Below are positions 33,027 to 43,435 of a stretch of 64,000 nt of DNA, one piece after another; positions within the stretch are counted from its first letter, which is position 1, and each line of letters begins with the position of its first letter. The notes beneath the pieces were generated by a model. It made no database searches and was not told where the DNA came from. It worked only from the letters and a program-made list of their open reading frames with translations. Position numbers and translations under genes: made by a program. The DNA is taken from assembly GCA_949825045.1 (NCBI GenBank), contig OX463822.1, positions 32,614,703 to 32,678,702 of the forward strand, given 5' to 3'. Origin of the DNA: Argyresthia goedartella. Its lineage: Eukaryota; Arthropoda; Insecta; Lepidoptera; Argyresthiidae.

Positions 33027-33518
33027 TCAACATCTCCGCGACCTGCTCCTCAATAATTTCCCGTTGCACCGGCGAACGCGATACGGGTGACAATGAACCG
33101 GCTCTTCGTCATAAGTATTAATATCGACCGACACTATCTCCGACCTACCTAACTGGTCAGTTGCAAACGCAAATCTATCCTCATTCCTGTCCAACAACGC
33201 CAATAATACCCGCTTATCATTCTCACATAAATCCTCATTTACGATAAACCGTTTATCTTCTATCCCAAACGCAAATTCGCACGAATCCGATAACCCCGAG
33301 AAATAAACGTAATCGCCCTTTCTTAACTCCTGAAAGTCGATAGAATTTACCACGTCACGATCCTCGATAACCGTGGTTTCCCCGAAGTTCACTTGTTTCC
33401 TTCTAGAACCGTCTAGAAAGTCCGACCCTATCTTTTGTTTTGAAAGAATCCCTACGCACATGACATTTCGTTTTACCGGTTGAAAAACGGTATTTTTTCC
33501 TGGAAAAAACACATACAC
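33027..33518 (-). pseudogene. Gypsy protease to reverse-transcriptase linker
   Basis: An open frame of 163 codons continues from the protease in a shifted frame. It contains an acidic FATDQLGRSEIVSVDINTYD-type stretch that precedes the reverse transcriptase. It loses frame just after HCHPYRV (near 33080), where the downstream PVQRE-type text continues in another frame. It is not a free-standing gene. Confidence 0.75.
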
Positions 33519-33806
33519 GAATGAACAAAATCAATATTCATACAATTCTTTATTAAAAAATCCACCCCTAAAATAATGCTACAATTTAAATCAGTTATTA
33601 CTAAAAATTCCTGTGAAAAGCTAAAATTGTCCAAACTAAAATCTATAACACATTTCCCTACAATTTGCAGCAAACTTCCATTTACCGCCTTAACCCGTCT
33701 CTTCCCTTCTTGCATACATCTCGCACCCACTTGATCTGCAATGGCTGGGCTGATGCATGAAGCCGTAGCGCCTGTATCTAAAAGAGCTACCACGTTTACC
33801 CCCTAA
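33473..33806 (-). pseudogene. Gypsy aspartic protease
   Basis: VALLDTGATASCISP carries the retropepsin active site DTGA, and IILGVDFLIKN is the second conserved region. A TAG at 33803-33805 lies nine codons ahead of the catalytic Asp in the same frame. A frameshift near 33490-33510, in an A/T homopolymer stretch, separates it from the linker. The domain itself looks complete. Confidence 0.85.
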
Positions 33807-33951
33807 GCATTTAATAAAACTAATGGTCTGACCTGCTGATCCGCCTCGACTGCGACGATCTTCCCCATTGGTCGTTTCGCTTCCGTGCTACGCTGCTGAG
33901 CTCGTCTGAGGCCCTCATTCCACAGGTCAGCCTGGTCACCGCTATCGGGCT

Positions 33952-34675
33952 CTAGCGACGACGTGTTGCAAAATCCGCTTGCCTAGGACGCAAATTATAA
34001 TTATTAGTACCAGGTCTAATATGTGGCTCCTGACCACTTGCCGACGGCGAAACATTCGGCGTTCGTCGTGGGTCTTGAGTAGGGCCTTGATTATATTGTG
34101 TGTGAAACGGTCTGTCTCTCCCCCCCCCCCCCCCCCCTATTGCTATGGGCCAAATTCGGTCCAAAAGTTGCCGGGTTCCTAAACACATTCACATTATCAT
34201 CACTTCCCGGACTTAATTTCTCCATTTGTACCAGTACCGCCCTTAGCGCCTTCTTATCTACAAAATGGCTCAACATTAATTTATTTCTAAGATGGTTTTG
34301 CATTCCTCTTAAAAATTGCGTTATAAAAATGTCATCTTTGGTAACTCTAGCCTTCCTCGCCAGGCCCCCTAAATAATGGAAGTAGTCCAACAAACTTCTT
34401 TTCTCTTGCTTGGCATTGTAGAACTTCTTTGCAAAGTCTGTGCTTCCAAATTCCTCATTAAATTTATTCACCACCTCGTCAAATGTTTGGGCACTGCCCC
34501 TAATTTCCCTAAAAAAATATAAGGCTCCACATTTTAAATACGAAGGAAATAATAATTTTAATTCCTCCGACGATATAAATTTCTTCCTCGATGCAGCATC
34601 TCTGAAGTCTTCTAGAAAGTCTTCAAAGGACTCCTGAGGACTCCCCGAAAAACAAGTTGACAAATCCTCCATCAT
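33952..34675 (-). pseudogene. Gypsy gag, frame broken at an 18-base homopolymer
   Basis: It starts MMEDLSTCFSGSPQESFEDF at 34675 and reads as a capsid-like region through FNEEFGSTDFAKKFYNAKQE and FLRGMQNHLRNKL. At 34120-34137 there are 18 C on the + strand (G on the coding strand). On either side of it the gag text continues in two different frames, the second ending NLRPRQADFATRRR at 33952. No CCHC knuckle was seen. The pol frame overlaps the end of gag in another frame, so a natural gag-pol frameshift is also plausible there. Confidence 0.85.
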
Positions 34676-34945
34676 GAAATAATTTCATAAATTTTTTCAC
34701 AAAATGTCCGCCGCTATAAAAATCTTCCCACAATATTTTCCTATTCGATTTTTCACTCGCTTGGCAGATCGAGGTAATTCCTAAATAAAAAACTTAAGTA
34801 CAGAAACACACTTCCCTTCAATGCACTTTCGATCCTTCCTAGATTCTTCAAGGTCTGGATCGACGATCACTATCCTCTTCTATGACGTCACCTTCCTTCT
34901 GAAGCAGTCTTCTTATTTCTCCGGTTCGATTGGCGCCTCCACCAA
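34676..34945 (-). other. Gypsy leader and probable primer-binding site
   Basis: The untranslated region lies between the 5' LTR and gag. On the - strand the bases after the LTR read TTGGTGGAGGCGCCAATCGA. A TGG a few bases in is the usual start of a primer-binding site; the matching tRNA was not identified. Confidence 0.6.
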
Positions 34946-35281
34946 TGTAGTACTTTCAGTGCTTTCAGCACTATACGATTATAGTTGCCTACCTAATCTG
35001 TAGGGCTAGCAAGTTCAATTATAAAGACTTTGGTAATAACTGATTGGTTTTTATTGCTTTAGTTTACACTTTTTATAAAAGGGATCCACAACTGGCTCGA
35101 TAGCCATTAAGCTATCCTAACTATAAAATTTAGATCAGTCACTGGCCGAAGCCTACGGTGAAGTGTGTCACATTGACTTCCCACATCCAAGCCTCTTTCT
35201 TTTTAAAACTACAAAATAAGTAACAGCGTCAAAGTGACACCCACTCTAAAGAGGCCCGTATACAATATAATCGCATAAACA
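34946..35281 (-). repeat. 5' LTR of the gypsy element
   Basis: Same limits and length as 29312-29647. It would hold promoter and polyadenylation signals. On its right, AATATACAAATACAAATACA begins a simple repeat that is probably the tail of an unrelated retroelement. Confidence 0.92.
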
Positions 35282-35284
35282 AAT

Positions 35285-35312
35285 ATACAAATACAAATAC
35301 AAATACAAAAAA
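35285..35312 (-). repeat. (ATACAA)n tail
   Basis: About four ATACAA units run into AAAACTTTATTATGAG. On the - strand this is a (TTGTAT)n end after a TTT-rich 3' region, typical of a LINE or SINE whose body lies to the right (about 35313-35420). Confidence 0.6.
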
Positions 35313-35939
35313 CTTTATTATGAGAATTAAAATTTGCGGGTACATGTTACTGTTGGGATCCACACTAGGTCTAACCTGTATCGTGGGCCCCAGCTTGGTG
35401 ATTGGCTGTATACATTTTTATTTGAATAACACGATTTATTTTAAAAATGGTCATTTTTAAAAATCGAACCTTACAGTACCATATTATGGTTAACATAAAT
35501 GAATTTGAAAGCGCGACAGTAAAACTTATATTCGATCGAGAATCGTGTCCTACAAAACACTTAGCGAAATTGCATTTCAAATCGTGATTTATTATGACGT
35601 TTCTCCCCCCTTTACATCGGTGACGAATTAACTCGAGCCTTCAAGTTTGCAAAATTAATTAATTTGGAGAGTTCCACAATTCTGTAATTCTCATTCCCTG
35701 TTTCCCCCGCATCCTTGTCTCCTCTCGTGCATACTAAAAATACGCCATAATAATACAGGATATAACATAAAAGAACAGGCAATTAAGCACACAAGCAGCA
35801 TCATTATGCACTCACTCCACCCACATAACAAAACATAACATTTCCCTACAGACACATTCATTGATTTTGGCCCCACTCTAGGAAAAGTCAAATCAACGCA
35901 GTTTATGTCAATTTGACGGACAGTATTTGTGTTGAGATA
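35313..35939. other. Non-coding spacer
   Basis: Contains GTACATGTTACTGTTGGG and GTATCGTGGGCCCCAGC near 35340-35390, perhaps retroelement 3' sequence. No gene is supported. Confidence 0.35.
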
Positions 35940-36057
35940 TATATATATATATCAGTAAAACACAACCAATTTTTAGAATATATCTAAAAATCTATGTCTG
36001 GGAGTTTCTTCGACCTCTTTCTCCCACAGTGGTCCAATATAGAGAATCCTTTATTTC
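35940..36057 (+). repeat. LINE 3' tail fragment
   Basis: After an (AT)n run (35939-35951), the family block appears: AAACACAACCAATTTTTAGA, TCTGGGAGTTTCTTCGACCT and TTCTCCCACAGTGGTCCAAT. Confidence 0.7.
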
Positions 36058-36119
36058 CTATTCCTAAATAATTTTAACTAAACATGTCGGGTGTTTGAAA
36101 GGAATAGGTTTTAGATTCC

Positions 36120-36660
36120 CGCATCAAGCCATTTCATTAGACATTTCTCACGATAAAGTTTGAAAAACTTTATTTAAATTTGCTGATGTTTAATTTTATT
36201 TGAATTCATGGTGCCCTATTTAAAACATGCATTTCTCATTATTTTTCCTGTAATATTTGAGTAACGACCTTTGTTACGAAAGTTTTTCAAAATTTTAGGA
36301 CCTGTAGTTTCGGAGATAAGGGGGAGGGGGGAATGGTGTTTTACTGTCTATTTTCTTAAATATTCTTTTAAATAAGTATTTGAGGTTTCTGAAAATAATC
36401 TATTTGAGATAGTCGCAACAAGGTCTTTCATTAGACACGTCACACGATACAGTTTGTTTCCAAACTGTATCGTGTGACGTATTTTTTATTTTTGGTTAAC
36501 CCCCGTTATTTAAACCTTAAATTTCTCATTTTCTTGTAATATTTAGGTAAATACCTATTTTATTTACTTACTTCTAAAAAAAATAGGATCAGTAGTGTCG
36601 GTGATAAGGTATTTTTTTGTCTATTTTCTTTAAATTCTGAGAATTTCCTAACTAACCTTA
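36120..36660 (-). repeat. Tandem inverted monomers of the GTTCCG-element interior
   Basis: Two or three successive copies of the monomer seen at 8500 and 9820 lie in the opposite direction. Markers are CATTTCTCATTATTTTTCCT (36229), TAGTTTCGGAGATAAGGGGG and CATTTCTCATTTTCTTG-like text again near 36520. Where units meet, a perfect palindrome has formed at 36437-36480 (ACGTCACACGATACAGTTTG and its complement around a 4-base loop). Confidence 0.6.
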
Positions 36661-38864
36661 TTAGTGGCTAGTTCCTGGACTATGTGAGCTATGTAATTTA
36701 CAACAGTTCTTATTGGTTATTTGTTGCTTGACTTAATAACCACGTGAAAAGGGCGGCTGCGGCTGCGGCTGCATTTTTAACTAATGTTAAACATGTTGTC
36801 TGGCACTCGTGACTTGCTACCTTAGCCTTTCCTCTCTCTCTCCCTGCCCTTCTTACTAACGTAATAATAATCTTTTTTACTTCACAACAAAGGGGGCGCT
36901 TAAAAAAGGTTTCTAAGCCGTGATCTAGCTAGCCAGATGTGAAAGTTATGTGTGTGTCTGTGCGTGTGTGTTGGTGTTTACTACTCACACGAACACACAA
37001 GCACACACACAGAGGGGACGTAATTTCTAAAAGACTTCAGCTCAAGCCAATTTGGTCAGATGATTGGAAATGTTAATTTCTTAAGTAGCGTTTCTTACCC
37101 GCTGTACCGAGTTAATTTAGTCGATTTAGTCCCTTGTGAATCAGTCTGACTGTTGATGAAATCGAAACATTGAAACATATGTATTGGAAATTGTGAAGGT
37201 ACATGTCAGGATAAAATTAACATTAAAATACTTAAACAACTGCAAATACACTAGTATAAAAAAATTACAACAGTTGAATTTCACAGAACAGTAGTATAAT
37301 AATAAGATATAATAAATAATATAATAATAATATTTTTCTGCTTATTCAGCACTAATTGTTTGTTGGGGCGAAACAATCCCTTTGTAATTGATAAATTCAC
37401 AATGATTTTGTGTGAAATCAGGTAGTTAGGAGTTTCTAGCAACTCTGCAAATGAGTAGAACGTTTGCTGGCTTGTCAGCCAGTGTTTTCTTCTATCTAGG
37501 GATAATGTAGCCTTTTGTTAAATGACCAAAACCCTCATAATGAATGCTTCAGACAGAAGCCGCGTAATCTCCTTAGCATTAATAATCCTGTCGTCATTCA
37601 CGAGACTTGTCCTCTGAGATCTTAGAGTGTCCCTGGCTTTGAGGATTATGGCCCCAGCTCGGGTGGACAAGACTGATGCATGCTTTATTATCTGCACAGA
37701 AGTTATGTCTTGGTAGAATCTTCTATCTACCTAAATGTACTTATACCAATAAATCGGCGTGCGTTACACTCGCTACAACTCAAAAATAGCTAGTTTCCAT
37801 AATTAAAAGTCATAATTTCCTGATTATTGTAAATATTTAGAGTCCATGTCAGGATTCATAGCCAGAGGGGAAAGAGGAAATCGCGGAGGGGGTGACATCC
37901 CGCACACCCGCAAGGGCCCGGCTATGGTGCTGCGCAAGTGCGCACGCATTGACCGTGTTACAGGGTTGGTATTACACAATTGGAGTTCTCTGTGAACACC
38001 ATACTAGGTCCAGCCTGTATATAGTGTTCCTTTATGGTTTTCCTTTAAGTTTTTCATATTTATTTATAATCATCATACTCCATATAGACACATACGAATC
38101 GTGCCTCAGATTAACTAAACTCTTTGCATAGTGCAGAAGACAAAATATCTGCCACTATCGCCATTTAGCGAAAGCGAAATTTTCGATTTTTGGTGGCTTT
38201 TTTTTCGTGCCTTTTTAATTTTAATTTTATGAATGAATGAATGAATAAATGGTGCTTCTCCAGCCAGGGTTCTAAACCTGTTTCGGTCTTTCGGCCGGCA
38301 TACCAGAGGGCACGAGTTTTGGGGGGGCGGAATGACCTGCTCGATAGGAGAGGAAGGAGGGTGAATTCAATCGACCGACTCTTCAGCCTGAAGCCAATAT
38401 AGGATATATGGAATCGGGAGGATGTGAGATTTCGAGAGCAGCTAATTTTCATTTTAACTAATTTCAGCGTTTAAAATATTTTTACCTCCGGACTGAGGGG
38501 AATGAAACCAAATAGGAATTATACAAACCGGTCAGGCCATTTTCGAGTTTTAGTGGGACAAACGCGCAGCAATTCACTTTTAAATCCTTTAGCTCCAATA
38601 AGGAACACCAGTAGAACAATAAAATATATAACAAATATATTATTTTTATTTAACCTTTTTAGTAGGAAATATCGCAATCTTTTGAACACGGGAGGAAACT
38701 GCGATAACGGCACTCTTCGGACACAGCACCAATACTTTGACCTTCGATAACTTTTTAATTTACCATGAAAGCAGGTCAAAGTAACATAACATGTAGTTTG
38801 TATTTAAATCATAGAACAGGCTCCTTTGTTATACGTAGAGGTTTTAAAATCACTCTGTATGTAT
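36661..38864. other. Long stretch without recognised genes
   Basis: An imperfect GT/AC inverted repeat lies at 36949-37013 (GTGTGTGTCTGTGCGTGTGT against ACACACAAGCACACACACAG). A (GAAT)n run lies near 38229-38245. Open frames here (37892-38131, 38165-38452, 38502-38779) occur in overlapping opposite pairs and show no domain. Part of this may be intron of the WW gene. Confidence 0.4.
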
Positions 38865-39190
38865 GTCAAAACCGTTAGTTTATAAAATAACGCGTTAGAA
38901 TTTAAACTATAGACAAATTGAAAAACCAGACCGACAGGGTTTAGAATTTACGTTACTTTTATTCTTACATGTCAACCTAACACTAAGACTATTCTTTCAC
39001 CTAAACTACCGCAGTGTTTGCCCTGGTATTTCCTTTTCAATTCAAGTTTAAACCAGTCCACAATTGAAAGGTTTTATTATTTTATAAACTAACGCGTCAT
39101 ATCGTAAGCTGTACGGTACAGATTACAATTTATCGATAGTTTGTAAACTAACGAGAAGAAAACGTTAGATTATAAACTAACGGTTTTGAC
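38865..39190. mobile_element. MITE with AACCGTTAGTTTATAA ends
   Basis: The left end begins GTCAAAACCGTTAGTTTATA. The right end, read on the other strand from 39190, begins GTCAAAACCGTTAGTTTATA as well. Further AACTAACG words recur inside both arms. The interior phrase CACCTAAACTACCGCAGTGT is shared with the MITE at 2612-2929, though the ends differ. No ORF of note. Confidence 0.82.
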
Positions 39191-39537
39191 AATCTTGTAA
39201 CACATATACACTCAGCTGTGGGGCCATCAACAAATGATTAATTATTTTTCATAGGTTCACTTTATTACCAAGCATTAAGATTCAAAATAGCGTTTTTTGA
39301 TATACCCGCAGTCGAGTGCATAGACTGTGACGAGCCCACCGCCCCACCGCCCCACCGCCCCACCGCCCCACCGACGCCCCGCTTTCCTAAATCAAACCAA
39401 CTCATTTTCCAAATGAGCCCTTGATTGCCAACGGTACTTGTTTCATGTCAACATAATGAAGCAACCTAACCCCCCCGCCATAGACCTATAACCCTAATAT
39501 AATAGACCCGGCAGGGATCTGTTTGAATGCTTTAAAC
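39191..39537. other. Spacer with a short CCACCGCC tandem
   Basis: About five CCACCGCC units lie at 39336-39375. The bases just before 39538 (CTTTAAAC) form one side of the hAT-type target duplication. Confidence 0.55.
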
Positions 39538-39980
39538 TAGGGATGCAACCGTACGCCTTTTTGCCGATAGGATACAAATACCGATACGCTTATAAAAATA
39601 TCGGCGATACCGATACCGGTGCCGATACGCTTATTGAATTAAAAATGAAGGTTAAATAGATAAAATACAAGTCAGGTTATTTTTTTTTATTAGGTAATAT
39701 AAAAAATTTAGATAGGTTGTTACAGTTTTAGTAGGTAATTAAAATTAACATTAATCAGATTTTTGTTTAAAAATACAGCGCGGGGTTTACCCGAGCGAGT
39801 CCGTGCCTCGTTGGCAACGAAATAGACGAAAAAACATGCGCGTTTACATTGCATATTTAAAGCGAGAAATTAGAAAAATATCGTTTTATCGACTATAAAA
39901 ATATCGTCGATGCCGATATATCGGCAAACCTGAAATATCGCCGATAAATCGGTATCGGTATCGTATCGGTTGCATCCCTA
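39538..39980. mobile_element. hAT-type MITE
   Basis: It starts TAGGGATGCAACCGTACGCC and ends TATCGGTTGCATCCCTA, so the outer 14 bases (TAGGGATGCAACCG) are exact inverted repeats. The flanks CTTTAAAC (39530-39537) and CTTTCAAC (39981-39988) match in 7 of 8 bases, the 8-bp duplication expected for hAT elements. The subterminal regions are full of CGATAC, TATCGG and CCGATA words, likely binding sites for a transposase supplied in trans. No transposase is encoded. Confidence 0.87.
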
Positions 39981-40110
39981 CTTTCAACCGAGAGATTCCT
40001 CGCCCTAATTGTAGGCTTCAATGATGATGAACGTGGGTGTGGTCCGGGTTTGTATACCTCTTACTGCATTGGCACGTTTGGTACGGTGGGTTTTTGAAAA
40101 TTTCTAAACC

Positions 40111-40380
40111 GACGGCCGGTTTAGCCTAGCGGGTAGTGACTCTACCTACGAAGCTGACGGTCCTGGATTCGAATCCCACTAAGGGCAAGTATTTGTGTGA
40201 TGAGCATGAATATTTGTTTCTTAGACTGGGATGTTTTCTATGTATTTACATAATTATTTATCTCTAATACCCGCTAGACCATCACGCGGACACATTTTGA
40301 CCGATGCAAAATACCCCAGTCTGTCACGCGGACACATTTTGACCGATGCGTAAAAGGCGGTAAATAAAGACCGTTATTTA
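40111..40380 (+). repeat. tRNA-derived SINE, second family
   Basis: GACGGCCGGTTTAGCCTAGC head with an A-box (TAGCCTAGCGGG, 40122-40133) and a B-box (GGATTCGAATCC, 40165-40176, one extra base). The body begins GGGCAAGTATTTGTGTGATG, related to the body of the (ATT)n SINEs. A 26-base phrase (CACGCGGACACATTTTGACC and on) occurs twice, near 40284 and 40325. Confidence 0.78.
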
Positions 40381-42714
40381 ATCAAAGCGTTTGTCTATCT
40401 TGCTCAAACTTCCACTAAACGTTGCCGAAAGAAGGAGAAAGGCATAACATCCTTTGTTTCTACTCTAAAGCAAGCATTAGTGGTTGACCGAGGCAATGAA
40501 ATATCGCGCCGTCAGTCACGTGCCAGCGCTTATTGAGTGGTGGTGTGGTTGTGGTGATTGCTTTCCAGGATTATTGTATGGGGAGGCATGTTATTGTTAT
40601 TTATTTATGTGCGATAACGTATTTAGATGTAAATAAACTACAAACATGCTATATTTTTGCCATTTTTCATTTTTTTCTACAATAATTGGAAAAAAAAAAT
40701 TGATTTAAAATTAAAATATATTACTAGGCAAAACTGGACTATTCTTTTTTATCCGGTAGCTTATTTAAAAGCCATTCCAACGATATAACTTTCTTAGAGA
40801 GCTCCCATAGAAAAAATAGAGATATCGTCATTTTAATGAAACGGGACGTTAGCGGGCGGAGTTCCCGTGCGACCCCGTGACAGACGCGGCCATTTTGCAT
40901 TTTTGGGTTTGACAGTACAGAGGTTAAATATACTTCTCGTCGTATAGTACCCATAACACAAGCCTTGTTGAGCTCACTATATGGCTACTTATATTATGCT
41001 TACTCATACTTCCCTTTTTCGATTTGTGTAAGATTGTCCTCTAATATTTATTTATTTATTTGTTTAAACGTCACACATGGCGCGATTAATCGCGCTTATA
41101 GATACACATGCCCACGCCATTTTTCCCGAAGAGGGGTAGACAGAGACTAAAGACCTCCACTTGCTCCTTAGAAGGTACTCATCTAGTGTAGAATTAATGG
41201 TTCAAAGTGAGTGAAAATGAAAGATGTTTACTGTATGATCGAACGCTTAAACATTATTTGTACACAATAATAAGGCACAAACTTTTGCCGCTTCTAACAT
41301 ATAATGTTCTACGGTCCGTATACAACTCACGTATCCCTTGGGAGGTCAAATGTTTCTGTTGCCAGCCGTACCTTCTGTCTGGGCCCTTTTAATTGTCCTT
41401 TTGAGGACAATTGCTTCCCTTTTTCCCTTTCCCATTCATTTCTATTGCGGACAGCCCTTTTCTTTTTGTGAGTTGATTGATACTGTTCCGTCTGGTTCCT
41501 GATTCCGTTGCCGTCTGTACTGTATTTATGATATAAGAATTGTAATTGATCTAGTTCGGTCATTTACTTCATGTGTCCTTCGTCAATTGTTGTCTGAAAG
41601 CTTGTACAGTCAGCAATATTTACGCTTGTCTTCTACATGTGTTTTCTTACTTGGTTGAAATATTTTGCATTATACCATACCTGTACAAAGGCCATATAAC
41701 CTCTTATTATTATAGAACGATCTAAAGTATTCTTTGTATTATTTTCATCATCATCCAAAAAATATTGAGTCTGTAATAATATCTTAGATAATTGTGCATA
41801 AAAATAAAAATGCTTCCAAAAATGCCTAAAACTACTTAATCACGTGTGGTTTATATCGTTGCTGACAGTATCTAATATTTCTAACCCAGTTGTTCTCCCG
41901 AGTAGTATCTTCAGGGAAATATTAGCATGACCCTTCCGAGGACTGTTAGCAAAATAAATTATTTAGAGGCTGTTTGCTCCGACCGTACCGTAACCATATA
42001 AATTAGTCTATTATAATCGTGGACTTATTACAAGTTTACTTGGTCAAATCAATCTAATTGTTCTTTTCTTCCGTTACAGGTAAGTAAAGTGCCCGAGTAT
42101 CTCCTTGGTAGTGACTACAATCTACGGTTCTGGGTAAATAATAAAATACCAAATGTAGAAACACGTAAGAACAAAACGTACATTCTAAACTTTTTAATTT
42201 TTCTGAATTTGGCTATCATGCATGTAGTTCTGACACCTAGGAATTTCGAACGCTTTTGAAACATTCTCCAATCAGAGCATCGCATACAAAAACAAAAGAC
42301 AATCGCAATAAAGACGGTTCGTGTCAAAAATCTGGTTGTGACTTTTCGAAAAACCGACTGCAATAAATTCCTCGATTTCAAATTTACACGATAATGCCGG
42401 ACTTTTTAAGCCTCTACAATAAAGTAACAACAACTGAACTAACAAAAGCCAAGCTTCTTAACTATATTATGGAAATTAAAAAGAATAGACTCGAGACCTT
42501 CATTGTACAATTTATTAATTACGCATTTAATTATGTCACGGTTCGTCTCATGCACACACTGCGCCTACGGTATTTTTGCCGGTATATCTTGTCATATCAC
42601 GATAAAAAAATATTTTGACGAAACCCTAAACTGTCGTAGGCACTTTGTCTTACCTTTGAACGGTGGTTTGAAGGACAGTTATAATTCTCCTTCCTAAAGT
42701 TACAAACCGTGGAT
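40381..42714. other. Least repetitive stretch; holds the ratchet-like splice site
   Basis: Apart from short T/A runs I found no matches to other parts of the window. Some small open frames exist (40739-40954, 41327-41563, 42115-42381) without domains or splice context. The paired splice signals at 42054-42090 are the only strong feature. Confidence 0.45.
42054..42089 (+). promoter_or_regulatory. Candidate recursive-splicing (ratchet) site
   Basis: CTAAT (branch-point-like, 42054-42058) is followed by the pyrimidine-rich GTTCTTTTCTTCCG and TTACAG ending at 42079. GTAAGTAAAG follows with no bases between. An acceptor abutting a consensus donor is the hallmark of zero-length exons described in long Drosophila introns. 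It lies on the same strand as the WW exon, 36.9 kb after its donor, a spacing in keeping with such sites. The sequence signals are direct observation; use in splicing is inference. Confidence 0.65.
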
Positions 42715-43190
42715 ATATATATTTTATCTACACACGTATCATAAACCCTCTTGACTGCGTACAAAAACCGCACGTTACAATCAGAAAATTGTTAAACTAC
42801 TTGGTAAAGACTCATTTCTTATCTGAAAAATTACATATTATGACCATAATGTTTAATTTTTCTGCATAGTATGACATTCCAATTTCGAACGCCGACGCCC
42901 GCCTGCGTGCCGCCCCTACTTTGTTTGTGAAGTTGGTACTACTGAACAAGCTAAACAAGTGCAAAGGAATTATCAATGCCACAATGCCGGTCGAACATGC
43001 GGTTCCTGAACACATCAAAGAGAGCTGATGTGTATGATATGTGTGTAGATAAACTCGTGTATAACTGTACATAAATAGGCATTAAAACTCTCGAGTGATA
43101 TTATTATGAAACTTGCCTTCGGCTCGTTTCATAAATCCACTCTCGAGTATTAATGCCCTCTATTATGTAGCAGTCACATAAACTACTAAT
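42715..43190 (+). mobile_element. MITE with TTTATCTACACAC-type ends, copy 2
   Basis: TTTTATCTACACACGTATCA at 42722 is mirrored by ATATGTGTGTAGATAAACT at 43038-43056. Downstream, conserved sequence continues (TAGGCATTAAAACTCTCGAG, TTATGAAACTTGCCTTCGGC), including a TTATGAAAC/GTTTCATAA hairpin at 43105-43133. This second part is also present at 61785-61870, so the mobile unit is larger than the inverted ends. Confidence 0.72.
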
Positions 43191-43254
43191 ATGGTTGATT
43201 GGATAGAGGAATACAACGAGACAGATTCAACACCATCGTTATATACTTACTGCC

Positions 43255-43388
43255 TTATTCATAAACGTCTAATACTATAATGCTGTTATAATTCGTTTGT
43301 CTTTGTCTGCCACTTTGAAATTTGTGTTTGTGAGAAAAGGACAAAGCACATTTTAGCTATCATAGGGTTGATAAGTTTTATGAATAAT
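43255..43388. mobile_element. Short MITE
   Basis: TTATTCATAAACGTCTAATA at the left and GTTTTATGAATAA at the right form inverted ends of about 12 bases around a 110-bp non-coding centre. TTATTCATAAACG-ended MITEs are frequent in moths by my recollection. Confidence 0.55.
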
Positions 43389-43435
43389 TTGCTTAGAAGA
43401 AATAAAAAAATATATTGTTATTATTGAAATTATCT

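Larger units (their letters stand above)
29312..35281 (-). mobile_element. Ty3/gypsy LTR retrotransposon, full length but defective
   Basis: The 5970-bp element has two 336-bp LTRs (29312-29647 and 34946-35281) that differ at only 3 positions by my comparison. On the - strand each LTR starts TG and ends CA. Order on that strand: 5' LTR, about 270-bp leader, gag, protease, reverse transcriptase, RNase H, integrase remnant, a roughly 1.4-kb non-coding 3' region, 3' LTR. The body carries several frame breaks and stops, a changed catalytic Asp and large integrase deletions. No envelope gene was seen. The 5-bp flanks (GGTAC on the left, AATAT on the right) do not form a target duplication. Confidence 0.92.

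Noticed and set aside
34098..34376. Open frame on the + strand opposite gag
   Set aside because: Mirror of the gypsy gag and its homopolymer; no independent support.
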